From contig NZ_CP033367.1 in the NCBI RefSeq assembly GCF_013170845.1, positions 4,713,001 to 4,777,000 on the forward strand: a stretch of DNA of 64,000 nt. The letters are read 5' to 3'. The notes beneath the pieces are model-generated. The model was not told the origin of the DNA, made no database searches, and saw nothing but the letters and a program-made list of their open reading frames with translations. The position numbers were made by a program, and so were the translations under genes. Positions 1-9,552 of this stretch are shown one piece after another. Positions within the stretch are counted from its first letter, which is position 1; each line of letters begins with the position of its first letter. The DNA is from Mesorhizobium loti R88b. GTDB taxonomy: Bacteria > Pseudomonadota > Alphaproteobacteria > Rhizobiales > Rhizobiaceae.

Positions 1-759
1 CACCCGGTCGTCCAGGCGCAGATACTCATCGGTGTCGCGGGTCATGAAGACATCGTATTTGCCGATAGCCGTGAGCTTGTCGCGCAGCTCCGTGGCGAAG
101 GCCAGCGTGACATTCTTCTCGATGGTGCCGTTCAAGCCCTCGGCGCCGCCGTCGATGCCGCCATGGCCGGGGTCGATGACAACGGTGAAGCGATGGCCCG
201 GATTGGAGACCGGCCCGGTGCCAACGCGCCCGCCCTTGTCGGTCGAAACCGTCGATCCCGTGGTCAGCGCCTGGTTGGCAAGGGCCACGTCGAACTCGCG
301 CTCGGAGGCGGCCGACATGTCGATGGCAATGCGGTAGCCGGTTCCGTCCTCATTCTTGAGCACATCCAGCTTGTCGACAGCAAATGGCCCCTTGCCGGTA
401 AGGATCAGCCGCGAAACGCCCTCGCCGAGTTCGCCCAGGCGCACGCCCTTGACCAAGCCGCGCGGCTTCAAGTCCTTGGCATCGATGGCCAGCCTCGTAT
501 TCGCCAGGTCGATAACCAGACGATTGGGCCCGCGCAGCAGGAACCATTTGATGTCCGGCTCGCGATCGAAATCCAGGACGATGCGCATCTTGGTGGCATC
601 GCCCGCCATCTTGTAGTCTTTTGCCACCAGCGGCGCGTCGGCGGCGTTGGCAACAGGGGAAAAGGCCTGGGAAATCGCCACCAGCAGCAGAAGGCAGAAA
701 GCGCCAAGAATCCGGCCGCCAACACGACATCCCTTGTCTGTGAAGTCTGCCAGTCCCAT
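1..759 (-). CDS. amiC: N-acetylmuramoyl-L-alanine amidase (AmiC type), N-terminal part
   Basis: The reading frame is open from an ATG at 759 to the window edge, so the gene is cut by the window and only the first 253 residues are seen. Residues about 12-35 form a signal peptide (hydrophobic LLLLVAIS stretch, then ANAAD). An AMIN-type domain (about 38-150) precedes the start of an Amidase_3 domain, recognised by VVIDPGHGGIDGGA and GTIEKNV, which supply the zinc His and Glu. The family cleaves the amide bond between peptidoglycan peptide and glycan in the periplasm during daughter-cell separation. It is divergent from rne. Confidence 0.9.
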   Translation of the reverse strand, partial: MGLADFTDKGCRVGGRILGAFCLLLLVAISQAFSPVANAADAPLVAKDYKMAGDATKMRIVLDFDREPDIKWFLLRGPNRLVIDLANTRLAIDAKDLKPRGLVKGVRLGELGEGVSRLILTGKGPFAVDKLDVLKNEDGTGYRIAIDMSAASEREFDVALANQALTTGSTVSTDKGGRVGTGPVSNPGHRFTVVIDPGHGGIDGGAEGLNGTIEKNVTLAFATELRDKLTAIGKYDVFMTRDTDEYLRLDDRV

Positions 760-1410
760 TTCTCTTCCAGTCGCTCCGGTTTGGCGCCAGGCGCCCGCTC
801 GTTTCGTCGAAGTGCCGGTTAGGCCGCGAACTCGATTAACGATTGGTATCCAGAGAAGGTTAACCAAGCCTTTTCACAGGGATCAGAACCCAGACTTACG
901 CTGCGGAACTGCTTTTTGCCGGCATCGGAAATCGGGGTTGCCTTCCAACCCGCCAAATCATAAAAGCGATAGTGGATCACTGCAATCCTGGAACCGCCCT
1001 CCTCCGCAGCTTCCTGCTACAGGGTCAGATGAAAGGCGGCTCCTTTCGCTTCACGCGAAAAGGGTTCAGGTGATTGCGACGAATTTCGCAGGCGTGCTCC
1101 CGTGGCGGGGGAATCGCCTGCGTGAGGAAAACGGCCGGGTTTGTTCCCGCGCCGGCTCTGTATGAGCAAACAAGCTGGTCCGGTTTCCGGGCTTTGGTTC
1201 AAAAGGTTCTGCTGGTGACGATGGCTTCAAGCGCAATCATGGAAAGGTCCGCATCAAACCGCGCCAATATGGCTGCGGGCGGCACCGCCATGGCGCGCAG
1301 GCACCGTCCGGCGGACATTCAGACATCCGGCACCCACACTCCAGACACGCAGCAGCGGGCTTTGTTGCCTTGCAAGCTGCGGCTGACGGCTGCCGGGAGG
1401 AAACGAAATA
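760..1410. other. Divergent intergenic region, probable long rne leader
   Basis: No convincing gene lies in these 651 bases between amiC and rne. Both promoters must be here. RNase E genes often have long 5' leaders through which the enzyme limits its own mRNA; that is established for E. coli and only inferred here. Around 1040-1068 there is a hairpin (CCTTTCGC paired with GCGAAAAGG, one bulge). A good Shine-Dalgarno GGGAGGAAACG precedes the rne ATG. Confidence 0.4.
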
Positions 1411-4362
1411 ATGCCCAACAAAATGCTGATAGACGCCTCCCACCCGGAGGAAACACGCGTTGTCGTCGTACGCGGTAACCGTATCGAAGAATTCGACTTT
1501 GAATCCCAGGACAAGAAGCAGCTCAAAGGAAACATCTACCTCGCCCGCGTAACGCGCGTCGAACCTTCCCTTCAGGCAGCCTTTGTCGAATATGGCGGCA
1601 ACCGTCACGGTTTCCTCGCCTTCAGTGAAATACACCCCGACTACTACCAGATTCCGGTCGCCGATCGTCAGGCGCTGCTGCGCGCGGAAGCGCAGGAGGC
1701 CGAGGGCGAAGAGGACGAGGACGGTGACGGCGATGACCGCCAGAGCCGCGATCGCGGACGGCGCGGGCGCCGGCGCGGCGGCAAGAGCCGCGACCGGGCC
1801 GAGCACAAGCGCGATGCGGGCGAGGCAGGCGAAGGCTCCGGCGAGCCAGGCGAAGGCAGCGACAATGGCGACATCGTTGTCGAGGAGATCTCCCACACCT
1901 CCGAGATCATCGAACACGCAGCCGATACATCGGAACATCCGGATACCTCCGGGCATGCCGATACATCTGGCCATGATGAAGGTTCCGCCGAGCAGGACGA
2001 AACCGAAACCCGCGAGGGTGGCCCGACATCGATCGCCGCCGCGGTCGAAGGCGATGTGATCTCCGAACCCGTCTCGCAAACGGAACAGGGCACTGAAGCA
2101 ACGTCCGGCGACAATGATCGCGGCATGCTGGAGGAAGTACAGTCCTCGCATCCCGATGACCACGAGGTCGAATCGGTCGGCGCCGAGGATGCGCTGGAAG
2201 AAGTGCGCAATCGCCGCAAGCCGGTGCGCCGCCAGTACAAGATCCAGGAAGTGATCAAGCGCCGGCAGATCCTGCTGGTGCAGGTCGTCAAGGAAGAGCG
2301 CGGCAACAAGGGCGCGGCGCTGACCACCTATCTGTCGCTTGCAGGGCGATATTCGGTGCTGATGCCCAACACGGCGCGGGGCGGCGGCATTTCGCGCAAG
2401 ATCACCAGCGCGGTCGACCGCAAGCGTCTCAAGGAGGTGGTTGCCGATCTCGAAGTGCCGCAGGGCATGGGCGTCATTCTGCGCACCGCCGGCGAGAGCC
2501 GCACCAAGGCCGAGATCAAGCGCGACTACGAATATCTGATGCGGTTGTGGGAAAATGTCCGCAACCTCACGCTTCAGTCCACCGCCCCTGCCCTCGTCTA
2601 TGAAGAAGGCAGCCTGATCAAGCGTTCGGTGCGCGACCTCTACAATAAGGACATCGACGAGATTCTTGTCTCGGGCGAGGAAGGCTACCGCGAGGCCAAG
2701 GACTTCATGCGCATGCTGATGCCGAGCCACGCCAAGGTGGTTCAGCCGTTCCGCGACACGACGCCGATCTTCGTGCGCAACGGCATCGAGGCACAGCTCG
2801 ACCGCATGCTGCAGCCGCAAGTGACGCTGAAGAGCGGCGGCTACATCATCATCAACCAGACCGAGGCACTGGTTGCCATCGACGTCAATTCGGGCCGCTC
2901 CACCAAGGAGCACTCGATCGAGGACACCGCGCTTCACACCAATCTGGAAGCAGCTGAAGAAGTCGCGCGTCAGCTCAGGTTGCGCGATCTCGCCGGCCTG
3001 ATCGTCATCGACTTCATCGACATGGAGGAGAACCGCAACAACCGCTCCGTCGAGAAGCGGCTGAAGGATCACCTCAAGAACGACCGGGCACGCATTCAGG
3101 TTGGCCGCATCTCGCATTTCGGCCTGATGGAGATGTCGCGCCAGCGCATCCGCGCAAGCGTGCTGGAATCGACCATGAAGCCGTGCCCGCATTGCGGCGG
3201 CACCGGCCATGTCAGGTCCGATTCGTCGGTCGCGCTGATGGTGGTGCGGGCGATCGAGGAATTCCTGCTCAAGGATTCGCGCAGCCACATCACGGTGCGG
3301 ACCCCGGCAGCGACCGCGCTCTACGTGCTCAACCACAAGCGCGGCACGCTGGTGGAACTCGAAAGCCGCTTCGGCCTGACCATCACGATCGAGGCCGACG
3401 ACACGGTTGGTGCCCAGCACTATGCCATCTTCCGCGGCGCGCTGGCTGAAAAGCCGGAAGGCTTTGTCGAGGCGCGCAGCTTCCCGGCCTATGTCGAGCC
3501 GGAAGAGCCCGAGGACGAGATTGTCGTCGTCGAGGAAGATGACGAGGTGCCGGCACCGGCCGAGCAGCCACGCCAGCAGCCGCAGCAGCAACAGCCGCGG
3601 CCCGCCGCCGGTGGCGAGGACGGCGAAGGCCGTGACCGCAAGCGCCGCAAGCGTCGCAGACGCCGCGGCGGCAAGGATCGCGACCGCGAACATGGCGCCC
3701 CGACAGACGGCTCGTCCATCTCCGCTCCGGCCGGCGATTTCGCCGAATCGGCAGAAGACGCGGATAATGACGAGGCCGAAACGGACGATGCCGCTCCGGT
3801 CACGGCCAGCGAGTCTGATGAAGCAGTGCAGGCTTCGGATGATGGCCAGGGCAAGAAGCGCCGTCGCGGCAAGCGCGGCGGCAAGCGCAATCGTCGCGAG
3901 GATGGTGAAGGCGAGACCGAGGCGAGTGCCGAGGAAACGACCGAGCCTTCCCAGGCAGATGCTTCGGAAAGCGAACCTGCGTCGATCGAGCCGCTGGTTG
4001 GCGCTGCCGTGGAAGAGCCGGTCATTGCGGTGAGCGAAGAGGTGCCGAGCACCGAGAAGCCCAAGCGGGCGCGCCGCCCGGCCAAGCCGAAGAAGGCAGC
4101 CGCTGAGGCCGTCGCCGAAACGGCTGTTGTCGAAGCGGCCGCGGAAACGCCGGTCGAGGCCCCGGTGGCCGTCGCTGAGGAAACAGTGGCTGCGGCCGTT
4201 GCGGAAGAGCCTGCGAAGGCCCGGCCGTCACGACGCAAGCCGGCTGCCATCGATGCGCCTATCGCGCCGGTGGTTTCCTCGACCGTCGCCGATGAACCGG
4301 AAGCCAAGGCCGAAGAAAAGCCAAAGCGCGCTGGCTGGTGGCAGCGGAAAGGCTTTTTCTAG
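1411..4362 (+). CDS. rne: Ribonuclease E
   Basis: 983 residues, the endonuclease that starts mRNA decay and processes rRNA and tRNA precursors. An S1 RNA-binding domain begins at the N-terminus (to about residue 85), is interrupted by a long acidic, low-complexity insertion (about 86-268) and resumes at about 270. The catalytic magnesium aspartates are D491 (AIDVNSGRS) and D534 (VIDFIDME); their 43-residue spacing equals that of E. coli D303/D346. The Zn-link CPHC is at 592-595. From about 700 to the end the protein is disordered, with Arg/Lys-rich blocks (RKRRKRRRRRGGK; KKRRRGKRGGKRN) alternating with acidic or Ala-rich stretches, typical of an RNA-binding degradosome scaffold. A strong SD (GGGAGG) precedes the ATG and a terminator follows. 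Confidence 0.97.
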   Translation: MPNKMLIDASHPEETRVVVVRGNRIEEFDFESQDKKQLKGNIYLARVTRVEPSLQAAFVEYGGNRHGFLAFSEIHPDYYQIPVADRQALLRAEAQEAEGEEDEDGDGDDRQSRDRGRRGRRRGGKSRDRAEHKRDAGEAGEGSGEPGEGSDNGDIVVEEISHTSEIIEHAADTSEHPDTSGHADTSGHDEGSAEQDETETREGGPTSIAAAVEGDVISEPVSQTEQGTEATSGDNDRGMLEEVQSSHPDDHEVESVGAEDALEEVRNRRKPVRRQYKIQEVIKRRQILLVQVVKEERGNKGAALTTYLSLAGRYSVLMPNTARGGGISRKITSAVDRKRLKEVVADLEVPQGMGVILRTAGESRTKAEIKRDYEYLMRLWENVRNLTLQSTAPALVYEEGSLIKRSVRDLYNKDIDEILVSGEEGYREAKDFMRMLMPSHAKVVQPFRDTTPIFVRNGIEAQLDRMLQPQVTLKSGGYIIINQTEALVAIDVNSGRSTKEHSIEDTALHTNLEAAEEVARQLRLRDLAGLIVIDFIDMEENRNNRSVEKRLKDHLKNDRARIQVGRISHFGLMEMSRQRIRASVLESTMKPCPHCGGTGHVRSDSSVALMVVRAIEEFLLKDSRSHITVRTPAATALYVLNHKRGTLVELESRFGLTITIEADDTVGAQHYAIFRGALAEKPEGFVEARSFPAYVEPEEPEDEIVVVEEDDEVPAPAEQPRQQPQQQQPRPAAGGEDGEGRDRKRRKRRRRRGGKDRDREHGAPTDGSSISAPAGDFAESAEDADNDEAETDDAAPVTASESDEAVQASDDGQGKKRRRGKRGGKRNRREDGEGETEASAEETTEPSQADASESEPASIEPLVGAAVEEPVIAVSEEVPSTEKPKRARRPAKPKKAAAEAVAETAVVEAAAETPVEAPVAVAEETVAAAVAEEPAKARPSRRKPAAIDAPIAPVVSSTVADEPEAKAEEKPKRAGWWQRKGFF

Positions 4363-4396
4363 GCTTTTCAGCCAGTTGAACTGATTGCCTGATTAA

Positions 4397-4439
4397 CAAA
4401 AATCCCGCGCCGCCCTTGAAAGGTGCCGCGGGATTTTTG
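4397..4439 (+). terminator. Rho-independent terminator of rne
   Basis: AAATCCCGCG and CGCGGGATTTTT form a long stem with an ATTTTTG tail, 35 bases after the rne stop. The stem is A-rich on the left and T-rich on the right, so it may also stop transcripts coming from the minus-strand genes. Confidence 0.85.
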
Positions 4440-4485
4440 CTTCAGGCACTATAGAATTGAACCAGTGAATTGGCCGCTTCACCTG

Positions 4486-4716
4486 CTAACGCAGTTTTAG
4501 CACCTCACCGTCCCTGTAAACCAGGGACGCTTGGCGATTGGCTGCCATATGGGTCCGTGCAGACTTGCGGCAGCGTTCGTCAGCGTTGATTTGACGCTCC
4601 ACCCAACGACGCCAGTGAGGATCCGACAAGGCGATACGTTCCGCCTCAAGAAGGCTCACGCCATGGCGAGAGCGAACTTCCTTAATGTGCAATATCCAGC
4701 GATCCCGCTCTTCCAT
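4486..4716 (-). CDS. Small hypothetical protein downstream of glsA
   Basis: A 76-residue, charged, soluble protein (HGVSLLEAERIALSDPHWRRWVERQIN in the middle, split by a predicted turn at SDPHW). I do not recognise a named family. The amphipathic helical composition looks like real coding sequence. It starts 27 bases after the glsA stop on the same strand, so it may be the last gene of the aminotransferase-glsA transcript. No strong ribosome binding site is visible, which lowers confidence. Confidence 0.5.
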   Translation of the reverse strand: MEERDRWILHIKEVRSRHGVSLLEAERIALSDPHWRRWVERQINADERCRKSARTHMAANRQASLVYRDGEVLKLR

Positions 4717-4743
4717 GGCTGCTTGCTGACCCTGTCGTATTTC

Positions 4744-5709
4744 CTAAGGCGCGAAGATTGACCAGTTCATCATCCTGGCCAGCTTCTCCAGCGCGATCGA
4801 ACCCAGCTTGGAATTGCCGTTGGCGTTGAGGCCGGGCGACCAGACGGCGAGCGAGGCGACGCCCGGCACGATGCCCAGTATGCCGCCGCCGACGCCGCTT
4901 TTTCCCGGAATGCCGACGCGGAAGGCAAAGTCACCGGAGCCATCATAGTGGCCGCAGGTCAGCATCATGGCGCCGATACGCCGCGCCCGCTCAGCTGACA
5001 CCACGGAATGCCCGGTCGCCGGGTTCTTGCCGCCATTGGCTAGAAAGCGACCGGCCATCGCCAGCTGCCGGCAGCTCATGGCAATGGCGCAGTGGTGGAA
5101 ATAGACGCCCAGCGCAAGTTCCGGCGCATGATGGAGATTGCCGAAGGATTTCATGTAGTTGGCGAGCGCGAAGTTGCGATAGCCGGTGGCCCGCTCGGAC
5201 GCGGCGACCTCTCGGTCGATGATAACAGTCTCGTCGTCGGCGAGGAACTGGATGAAGCGCAGGATTTCGCCGATCGCCTCGCGCGGCTGGTGGCCGGCAA
5301 GCAGGATGTCGGAAACAACGATGGCGCCGGCATTGATGAATGGGTTGCGCGGAATGCCGTTCTCGTGCTCGAGCTGGACGATCGAATTGAACGGATTGCC
5401 TGACGGCTCACGCCCTACCCGCTTCCATAACGCATCGCCGACATTGCCGAGCGCCAGCGTCAAGGTGAACACTTTCGAGATGCTCTGGATGGAGAAGGGC
5501 TGATCCGCGTCGCCCGCCATCAGCACACGGCCGTCATTGGTGACGGCGGCGATACCGAATTTCTTCGGATCGACCTTGCCCAGTTGCGGAATGTAGGTGG
5601 CGACATCGCCGCGATCGGTACGCTCGGCCATTTCCGCCGCGACTTCGGCCAATGCTTGATCAAGTTTGGGGGCTTGATCAAGTTTGGGGGCCTGTTCGAG
5701 TTCGGGCAT
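4744..5709 (-). CDS. glsA: Glutaminase
   Basis: 321 residues, serine-dependent beta-lactamase-fold glutaminase that hydrolyses L-glutamine to glutamate and ammonia. The catalytic SxxK is S76-I-S-K79; [16 protein letters not shown] and GKSGVGGGI are family blocks. It is slightly longer than the usual ~308 residues because the N-terminus carries a six-residue repeat ([15 protein letters not shown]) encoded by an 18 bp tandem repeat. The start codon lies 4 bases after the aminotransferase stop, with GAGGT as ribosome binding site overlapping that stop, so the two genes are co-transcribed and probably translationally coupled. Confidence 0.95.
   Translation of the reverse strand: MPELEQAPKLDQAPKLDQALAEVAAEMAERTDRGDVATYIPQLGKVDPKKFGIAAVTNDGRVLMAGDADQPFSIQSISKVFTLTLALGNVGDALWKRVGREPSGNPFNSIVQLEHENGIPRNPFINAGAIVVSDILLAGHQPREAIGEILRFIQFLADDETVIIDREVAASERATGYRNFALANYMKSFGNLHHAPELALGVYFHHCAIAMSCRQLAMAGRFLANGGKNPATGHSVVSAERARRIGAMMLTCGHYDGSGDFAFRVGIPGKSGVGGGILGIVPGVASLAVWSPGLNANGNSKLGSIALEKLARMMNWSIFAP
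5655..5708. repeat. 18 bp tandem repeat at the 5' end of glsA
   Basis: Two perfect copies of CTTGATCAAGTTTGGGGG lie at 5655-5672 and 5673-5690, followed by a degenerate third copy at 5691-5708 that reaches the start codon. The repeat is in frame and encodes six residues per unit, so changes in copy number would lengthen or shorten the glutaminase N-terminus without a frameshift. Confidence 0.9.
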
Positions 5710-5713
5710 GGTG

Positions 5714-6862
5714 CTACCTCAACCAGCGTTCGATGCGCGCCATCGCCTCGACCATGTCGTCGTGGCTGCCGGCATAGGAAAACCGCATCGTGCGATGCCC
5801 CGCCCGGGTGTCGAAGTCGCGGCCGGGCGTCGCCGCCACATGCGCCTCGGCCAGCATCTTGCGCGCAAAAGCCATGCTGTCATTGGTGTGGCGGGTGACA
5901 TCGCAAAAGGCATAGAAGGCACCGTCCATGGGCGCGGCCAACGGAAAGCCAAGCTCCGGCAGGCGCTTCATCAGCAGCTCACGATTCCAGGCGTAGCGGC
6001 CCTTGACCACCTCCAGTTCCTCCGTGGCGGCAAAGGCCTCGATCGCCGCGATCTGCGACAGCTCCGGCGGTGAGATATGGAGGCTCTGGGCGATGCGCTC
6101 GACCGGCCTCACCAGCTCTTCCGGCAACACCATCCAGCCGATGCGCCAGCCGGTCATGCAATAGTATTTCGAGAACGAATTGATCACCGTCACGCTGTTG
6201 CCGAAGGCGAGTGCCGTGGTGTCTGGGGTGCCATAGGCCAACCGGTGGTAGATCTCGTCGGAGATGACGGCGACCCCCAGTGTTTCCGCCATATTGACCA
6301 ACGCCGACAGTTCACTGGGCGGTATGACGGCGCCAGTCGGATTGGCCGGACTTGCAAACAGGACGCCCTTCAACGGCTTCTCGCGATGCGCTGCCTCCAG
6401 ATGGCCGGCATGCAGATAGGCCGCGTCGCCGAGTTCGATCTCGACCACCTCAATGCCGAGCGCCGACATGATGTTACGATAGGCAGGGTAGCCGGGTGCT
6501 GCGATGGCGACGCGGTCACCGACATCAAACATCGCCAGGAAAGCAAGATTGAAGGCCGCCGACGAACCAGTGGTCACCGCGATCCGGTCGGGCTCGATTT
6601 CAAGCCGGTAGTGATCCGCATAGTGCTCGGCGATCGCCTTGCGCAGCCCCGCCAGCCCCAGCGTGTCGGTGTAGCCTATGCGACCATCCTGCAAGGCCTT
6701 GGCCGCCGCGGCGCGAACCCGTGCGGGTGCCGGATCGGACGGCTGGCCGACCGCCATGGAGATCACCGGCACCCCCTGGGCTTTCAGCCGGTTCGCTTCG
6801 GCCAGCACATCCATGGCGTGGAATGGCTCGACATTGCCACGACGTGAGAGCGAAACGACCAT
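5714..6862 (-). CDS. Class I/II pyridoxal-phosphate aminotransferase (aspartate aminotransferase-like)
   Basis: 382 residues from the ATG at 6862, fold type I aminotransferase. The N-terminus [20 protein letters not shown] matches the family; an upstream ATG at 6916 is less likely. SPANPTG holds N174, SDEIY holds D202 and Y205, the Schiff-base lysine is K232 in [15 protein letters not shown], and a C-terminal substrate arginine lies in the MRFSYAG region. Substrate cannot be assigned from sequence; aspartate, aromatic or alanine specificity is possible. It is the first gene of a pair with glsA, suggesting linked glutamate/glutamine metabolism. Confidence 0.9.
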   Translation of the reverse strand: MVVSLSRRGNVEPFHAMDVLAEANRLKAQGVPVISMAVGQPSDPAPARVRAAAAKALQDGRIGYTDTLGLAGLRKAIAEHYADHYRLEIEPDRIAVTTGSSAAFNLAFLAMFDVGDRVAIAAPGYPAYRNIMSALGIEVVEIELGDAAYLHAGHLEAAHREKPLKGVLFASPANPTGAVIPPSELSALVNMAETLGVAVISDEIYHRLAYGTPDTTALAFGNSVTVINSFSKYYCMTGWRIGWMVLPEELVRPVERIAQSLHISPPELSQIAAIEAFAATEELEVVKGRYAWNRELLMKRLPELGFPLAAPMDGAFYAFCDVTRHTNDSMAFARKMLAEAHVAATPGRDFDTRAGHRTMRFSYAGSHDDMVEAMARIERWLR

Positions 6863-7009
6863 TTTATGCCTATCCCGACAGTTGAGCACGCCATGCCCTT
6901 GATGCATGCGCCGCACAAATGCCCGATTGGTGTGAGGATCACAAGTTGAGGAAGTTTTCCCGGTGCCGACTTTTCATCTTTCGCGCGCTCGTCTACCAGT
7001 GGACACGTC

Positions 7010-8515
7010 ATGTTGAGCCGACCCAGATCGACGATTGCCCAGGCAGAGCGCGTCCCCGCGAAGCTAGCACCTGCGGCTGCCATCGCGATGGCAGCCCAGG
7101 CAGTGCGCGTCCCCGCGACGCTATCGCTTGCTGCTGCCATCGGGGTGGCAGCCCAGGCAGTGCGTGTTTTCGCGACGCTTTCGCTTGGCTTCGCCGTTGC
7201 CGTGGTGAGTTCTGTCACTGCCTTCGCCCAAAACGTGCCGGTGGTACGCGATGCCGAGATCGAGGCCCTGGTGCGCGACTACGCACGGCCGATTTTCAAG
7301 GCGGCCGGGCTGACGAATGACGGCATCGACATCGTGCTGGTCAACGATTCCAGCTTCAATGCCTTCGTCACGGGGCGCCGGCTGTTCATCAACACCGGCG
7401 CCCTGATGACGGCAGAAACGCCCAATGAGATCATCGGCGTCATCGCGCATGAAGCCGGTCACATCGCCGGCGGCCACCAGCAGAAACTGCGCGACCAGCT
7501 CGAGCGCGCCAAAACCATGGCCATCATCACCACCTTGCTTGGCGCCGGCGCCATCGTTGCCGGTGCGACCACCAACAGCCGCGGCCTTGCCGGCGCCGGC
7601 ATGGGCGTGGCGGCCGGTGGCGGCGAGATGGCGCAGCGCAGCATCCTCGCCTATCAGCGCACCGAGGAAATAACCGCCGACCGTTCGGCGATCACCTATC
7701 TCAACGCCACCGGCCAGTCCGGCATGGGCATGCTGAAGACGTTTCATCGCTTCCAGACCGCGCTATCGCTGTCGGGCACGCAAATCGATCCCTACCGGAT
7801 CAGCCATCCGATGCCGCAGGATCGAATCTCAAATCTCGAAGTGCTGGTCAAGCAAAGCCCCGATGTCGACAAGCTCGACCCGCCGGCGCTGCAGCAGCGC
7901 CATGACATGATGCGTGTGAAGATCGCCGTCTACATGGAAGGCCAGGCCACCGCGTCGCGGCTGATGCGGAAGATGCAAGGGACCCTCGCAGGGCAATATG
8001 GCGATGCCCAATCGACCTACCTTTATGGAGATATCGCTGCTGCGCTCGCCAAGACCAACGCGCTTATCAAAGCGCAACCCAGGAATGCCTACTTCCAGGA
8101 GTTGCGTGGCGACATCCTGATGAAGGCGAACAAGCCTGGAGATGCGGCCGAAGCCTACGCCAGGGCGGTCAGCCTCGATCCGGCGCGGTCCGGCTTGCTG
8201 CCGGTCTCGCTTGGTCAGGCGCTGATGGCGGTCGGCACGCCCGACTCGCTGAAGAAGGCCGTGGTGCAGATCAACAGTGGCCTGGGGCGCGACAAGGAAA
8301 ATTCCGTCGGGTATCGTTACCTGGCGCAGGCTTACGGCGAGTTGGGGGACATACCAGGCGCCGAGCTTGCCACGGCCGAAGGTCATTTCTATTCTGGTAA
8401 TTACAAGGATGCGAAGATCTTCGCCATGCGCGCGCAGCAACAGATGAAGCGCGGCGAGCCGCGCTGGATACGCGCCCAGGACATCATAAACTACAAATCG
8501 TCGAGCAATATCTAG
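7010..8515 (+). CDS. M48 family zinc metalloprotease with TPR domain (BepA-like)
   Basis: 501 residues, a periplasmic metalloprotease resembling BepA/YfgC, which maintains outer-membrane assembly in E. coli. Zinc ligands are H147 and H151 of HEAGH plus E220 in EEITAD. Tetratricopeptide-like repeats occupy about 340-480. The N-terminus is odd: three 19-residue hydrophobic repeats (residues 10-66) precede the AFAQN signal cleavage region, giving an unusually long signal region. The ATG at 7010 has only a weak ribosome binding site, so a start inside the repeats is possible. Divergent from the aminotransferase. Confidence 0.9.
   Translation: MLSRPRSTIAQAERVPAKLAPAAAIAMAAQAVRVPATLSLAAAIGVAAQAVRVFATLSLGFAVAVVSSVTAFAQNVPVVRDAEIEALVRDYARPIFKAAGLTNDGIDIVLVNDSSFNAFVTGRRLFINTGALMTAETPNEIIGVIAHEAGHIAGGHQQKLRDQLERAKTMAIITTLLGAGAIVAGATTNSRGLAGAGMGVAAGGGEMAQRSILAYQRTEEITADRSAITYLNATGQSGMGMLKTFHRFQTALSLSGTQIDPYRISHPMPQDRISNLEVLVKQSPDVDKLDPPALQQRHDMMRVKIAVYMEGQATASRLMRKMQGTLAGQYGDAQSTYLYGDIAAALAKTNALIKAQPRNAYFQELRGDILMKANKPGDAAEAYARAVSLDPARSGLLPVSLGQALMAVGTPDSLKKAVVQINSGLGRDKENSVGYRYLAQAYGELGDIPGAELATAEGHFYSGNYKDAKIFAMRAQQQMKRGEPRWIRAQDIINYKSSSNI
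7037..7207 (+). repeat. Three tandem 57 bp repeats in the signal region of the M48 protease
   Basis: Copies lie at 7037-7093, 7094-7150 and 7151-7207, each beginning GCCCAGGCAG. The first two are closest; the third diverges in its 3' half. Each encodes 19 residues: AQAERVPAKLAPAAAIAMA, AQAVRVPATLSLAAAIGVA and AQAVRVFATLSLGFAVAVV. Confidence 0.9.
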
Positions 8516-8588
8516 TAATTCTCATGAACCCTCCGGCCCCGCGCTGCGACACAGCCAGACCGGAAGACAGGCAAAAGGAACGAGAACG

Positions 8589-9407
8589 ATGAAAAAGGCA
8601 CTGCTGCTGGGCACCACTGGGATCGCTGTAGCCCTTGCCATGCTGGCATTCGGTTTCGTGGCCGGCAGCCCGCAAATCGCCAAGGCCGGTACGACGCAGC
8701 CTGCCCAGGTAGCTCAGCCTGTCCAGACGGTGGCCGACACCAAGATCGACCGGACCGAGGTCGAAGGCATCATCCGCGACTATCTGTTGAAGAATCCGGA
8801 AGTGCTGCTCGAAGTGCAGGACGCACTCGAGGCCAAGCAGAAGGAAGAGCAACGCATCGCCCATCTCGGCGTCATCAAGGACGCCAAGGACCAGATCTTC
8901 AACTCCGCCTTCGACGGCGTCGTCGGCAATCCGAACGGCAAGGTGACGATCGTCGAGTTCTATGACTACAATTGCGGCTTCTGCAAACGCGCCATCGAAG
9001 ACATGCAGGCGCTGACCAAGTCCGACCCCGATCTGCGCTTCGTGCTCAAGGAATTCCCGATCCTCGGCCCTGATTCTCAGAAAGCCAGCGTCGTCTCGAT
9101 GGCGTTCCACCTGATGATGCCGCAGAAATACGGCGAGTTCCACAATGCGCTGCTCGGCGGCCAGGGGCGCGCCACCGAGGCGACCGCGATCAAGATCGCG
9201 CTTTCGCTGGGCGCCGACGAGGCGACGCTGCGCGAGAAGATGAAGGATCCGTCGATCCCCGAGGCATTCTCCAAGACCTACGATCTCGCCAACAAGCTGG
9301 CGATCACCGGGACGCCGTCCTACGTCGTCGGCAACGAAGTCGTGTTCGGGGCTCTCGGGCAGGACGTGCTGGCGGAAAAGATCGAGGCGGCGAAAGCCGC
9401 GCTTTGA
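8589..9407 (+). CDS. DsbA-family periplasmic thiol-disulfide oxidoreductase
   Basis: 272 residues. A signal peptide (MKKALLLGTTGIAVALAMLAFGF, cleavage near AKA-G) is followed by a Pro/Gln/Val linker, an N-terminal helical segment of the ScsC/Com1 type (EGIIRDYLLKNPEVLLEVQDALE) and a thioredoxin fold. The redox motif is C129-G-F-C132 and the cis-Pro loop is GTPSYV. The family introduces or isomerises disulfides in exported proteins. SD AAGGAACG precedes the ATG. It lies 73 bases after the M48 protease gene, so the two envelope-quality-control genes may share a transcript. Confidence 0.93.
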   Translation: MKKALLLGTTGIAVALAMLAFGFVAGSPQIAKAGTTQPAQVAQPVQTVADTKIDRTEVEGIIRDYLLKNPEVLLEVQDALEAKQKEEQRIAHLGVIKDAKDQIFNSAFDGVVGNPNGKVTIVEFYDYNCGFCKRAIEDMQALTKSDPDLRFVLKEFPILGPDSQKASVVSMAFHLMMPQKYGEFHNALLGGQGRATEATAIKIALSLGADEATLREKMKDPSIPEAFSKTYDLANKLAITGTPSYVVGNEVVFGALGQDVLAEKIEAAKAAL

Positions 9408-9552
9408 TCAGCCATCGGTTTTCTTCACGGGCGCATTTCGGCCTGTTGTGGACAGTGAAAGAACGCACTTGCGCTCTTTTCGCGGACGACTATGCCCGGT
9501 ATAGAGGCCCAGCGCGCCGGCTTGATGCCGGCGCCGGAAAAGGTCTGGCTTT

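Noticed and set aside
1237-3693. 818-codon frame opposite rne
   Set aside because: Antisense shadow of the rne coding sequence; composition is that of a GC-skewed reverse frame.
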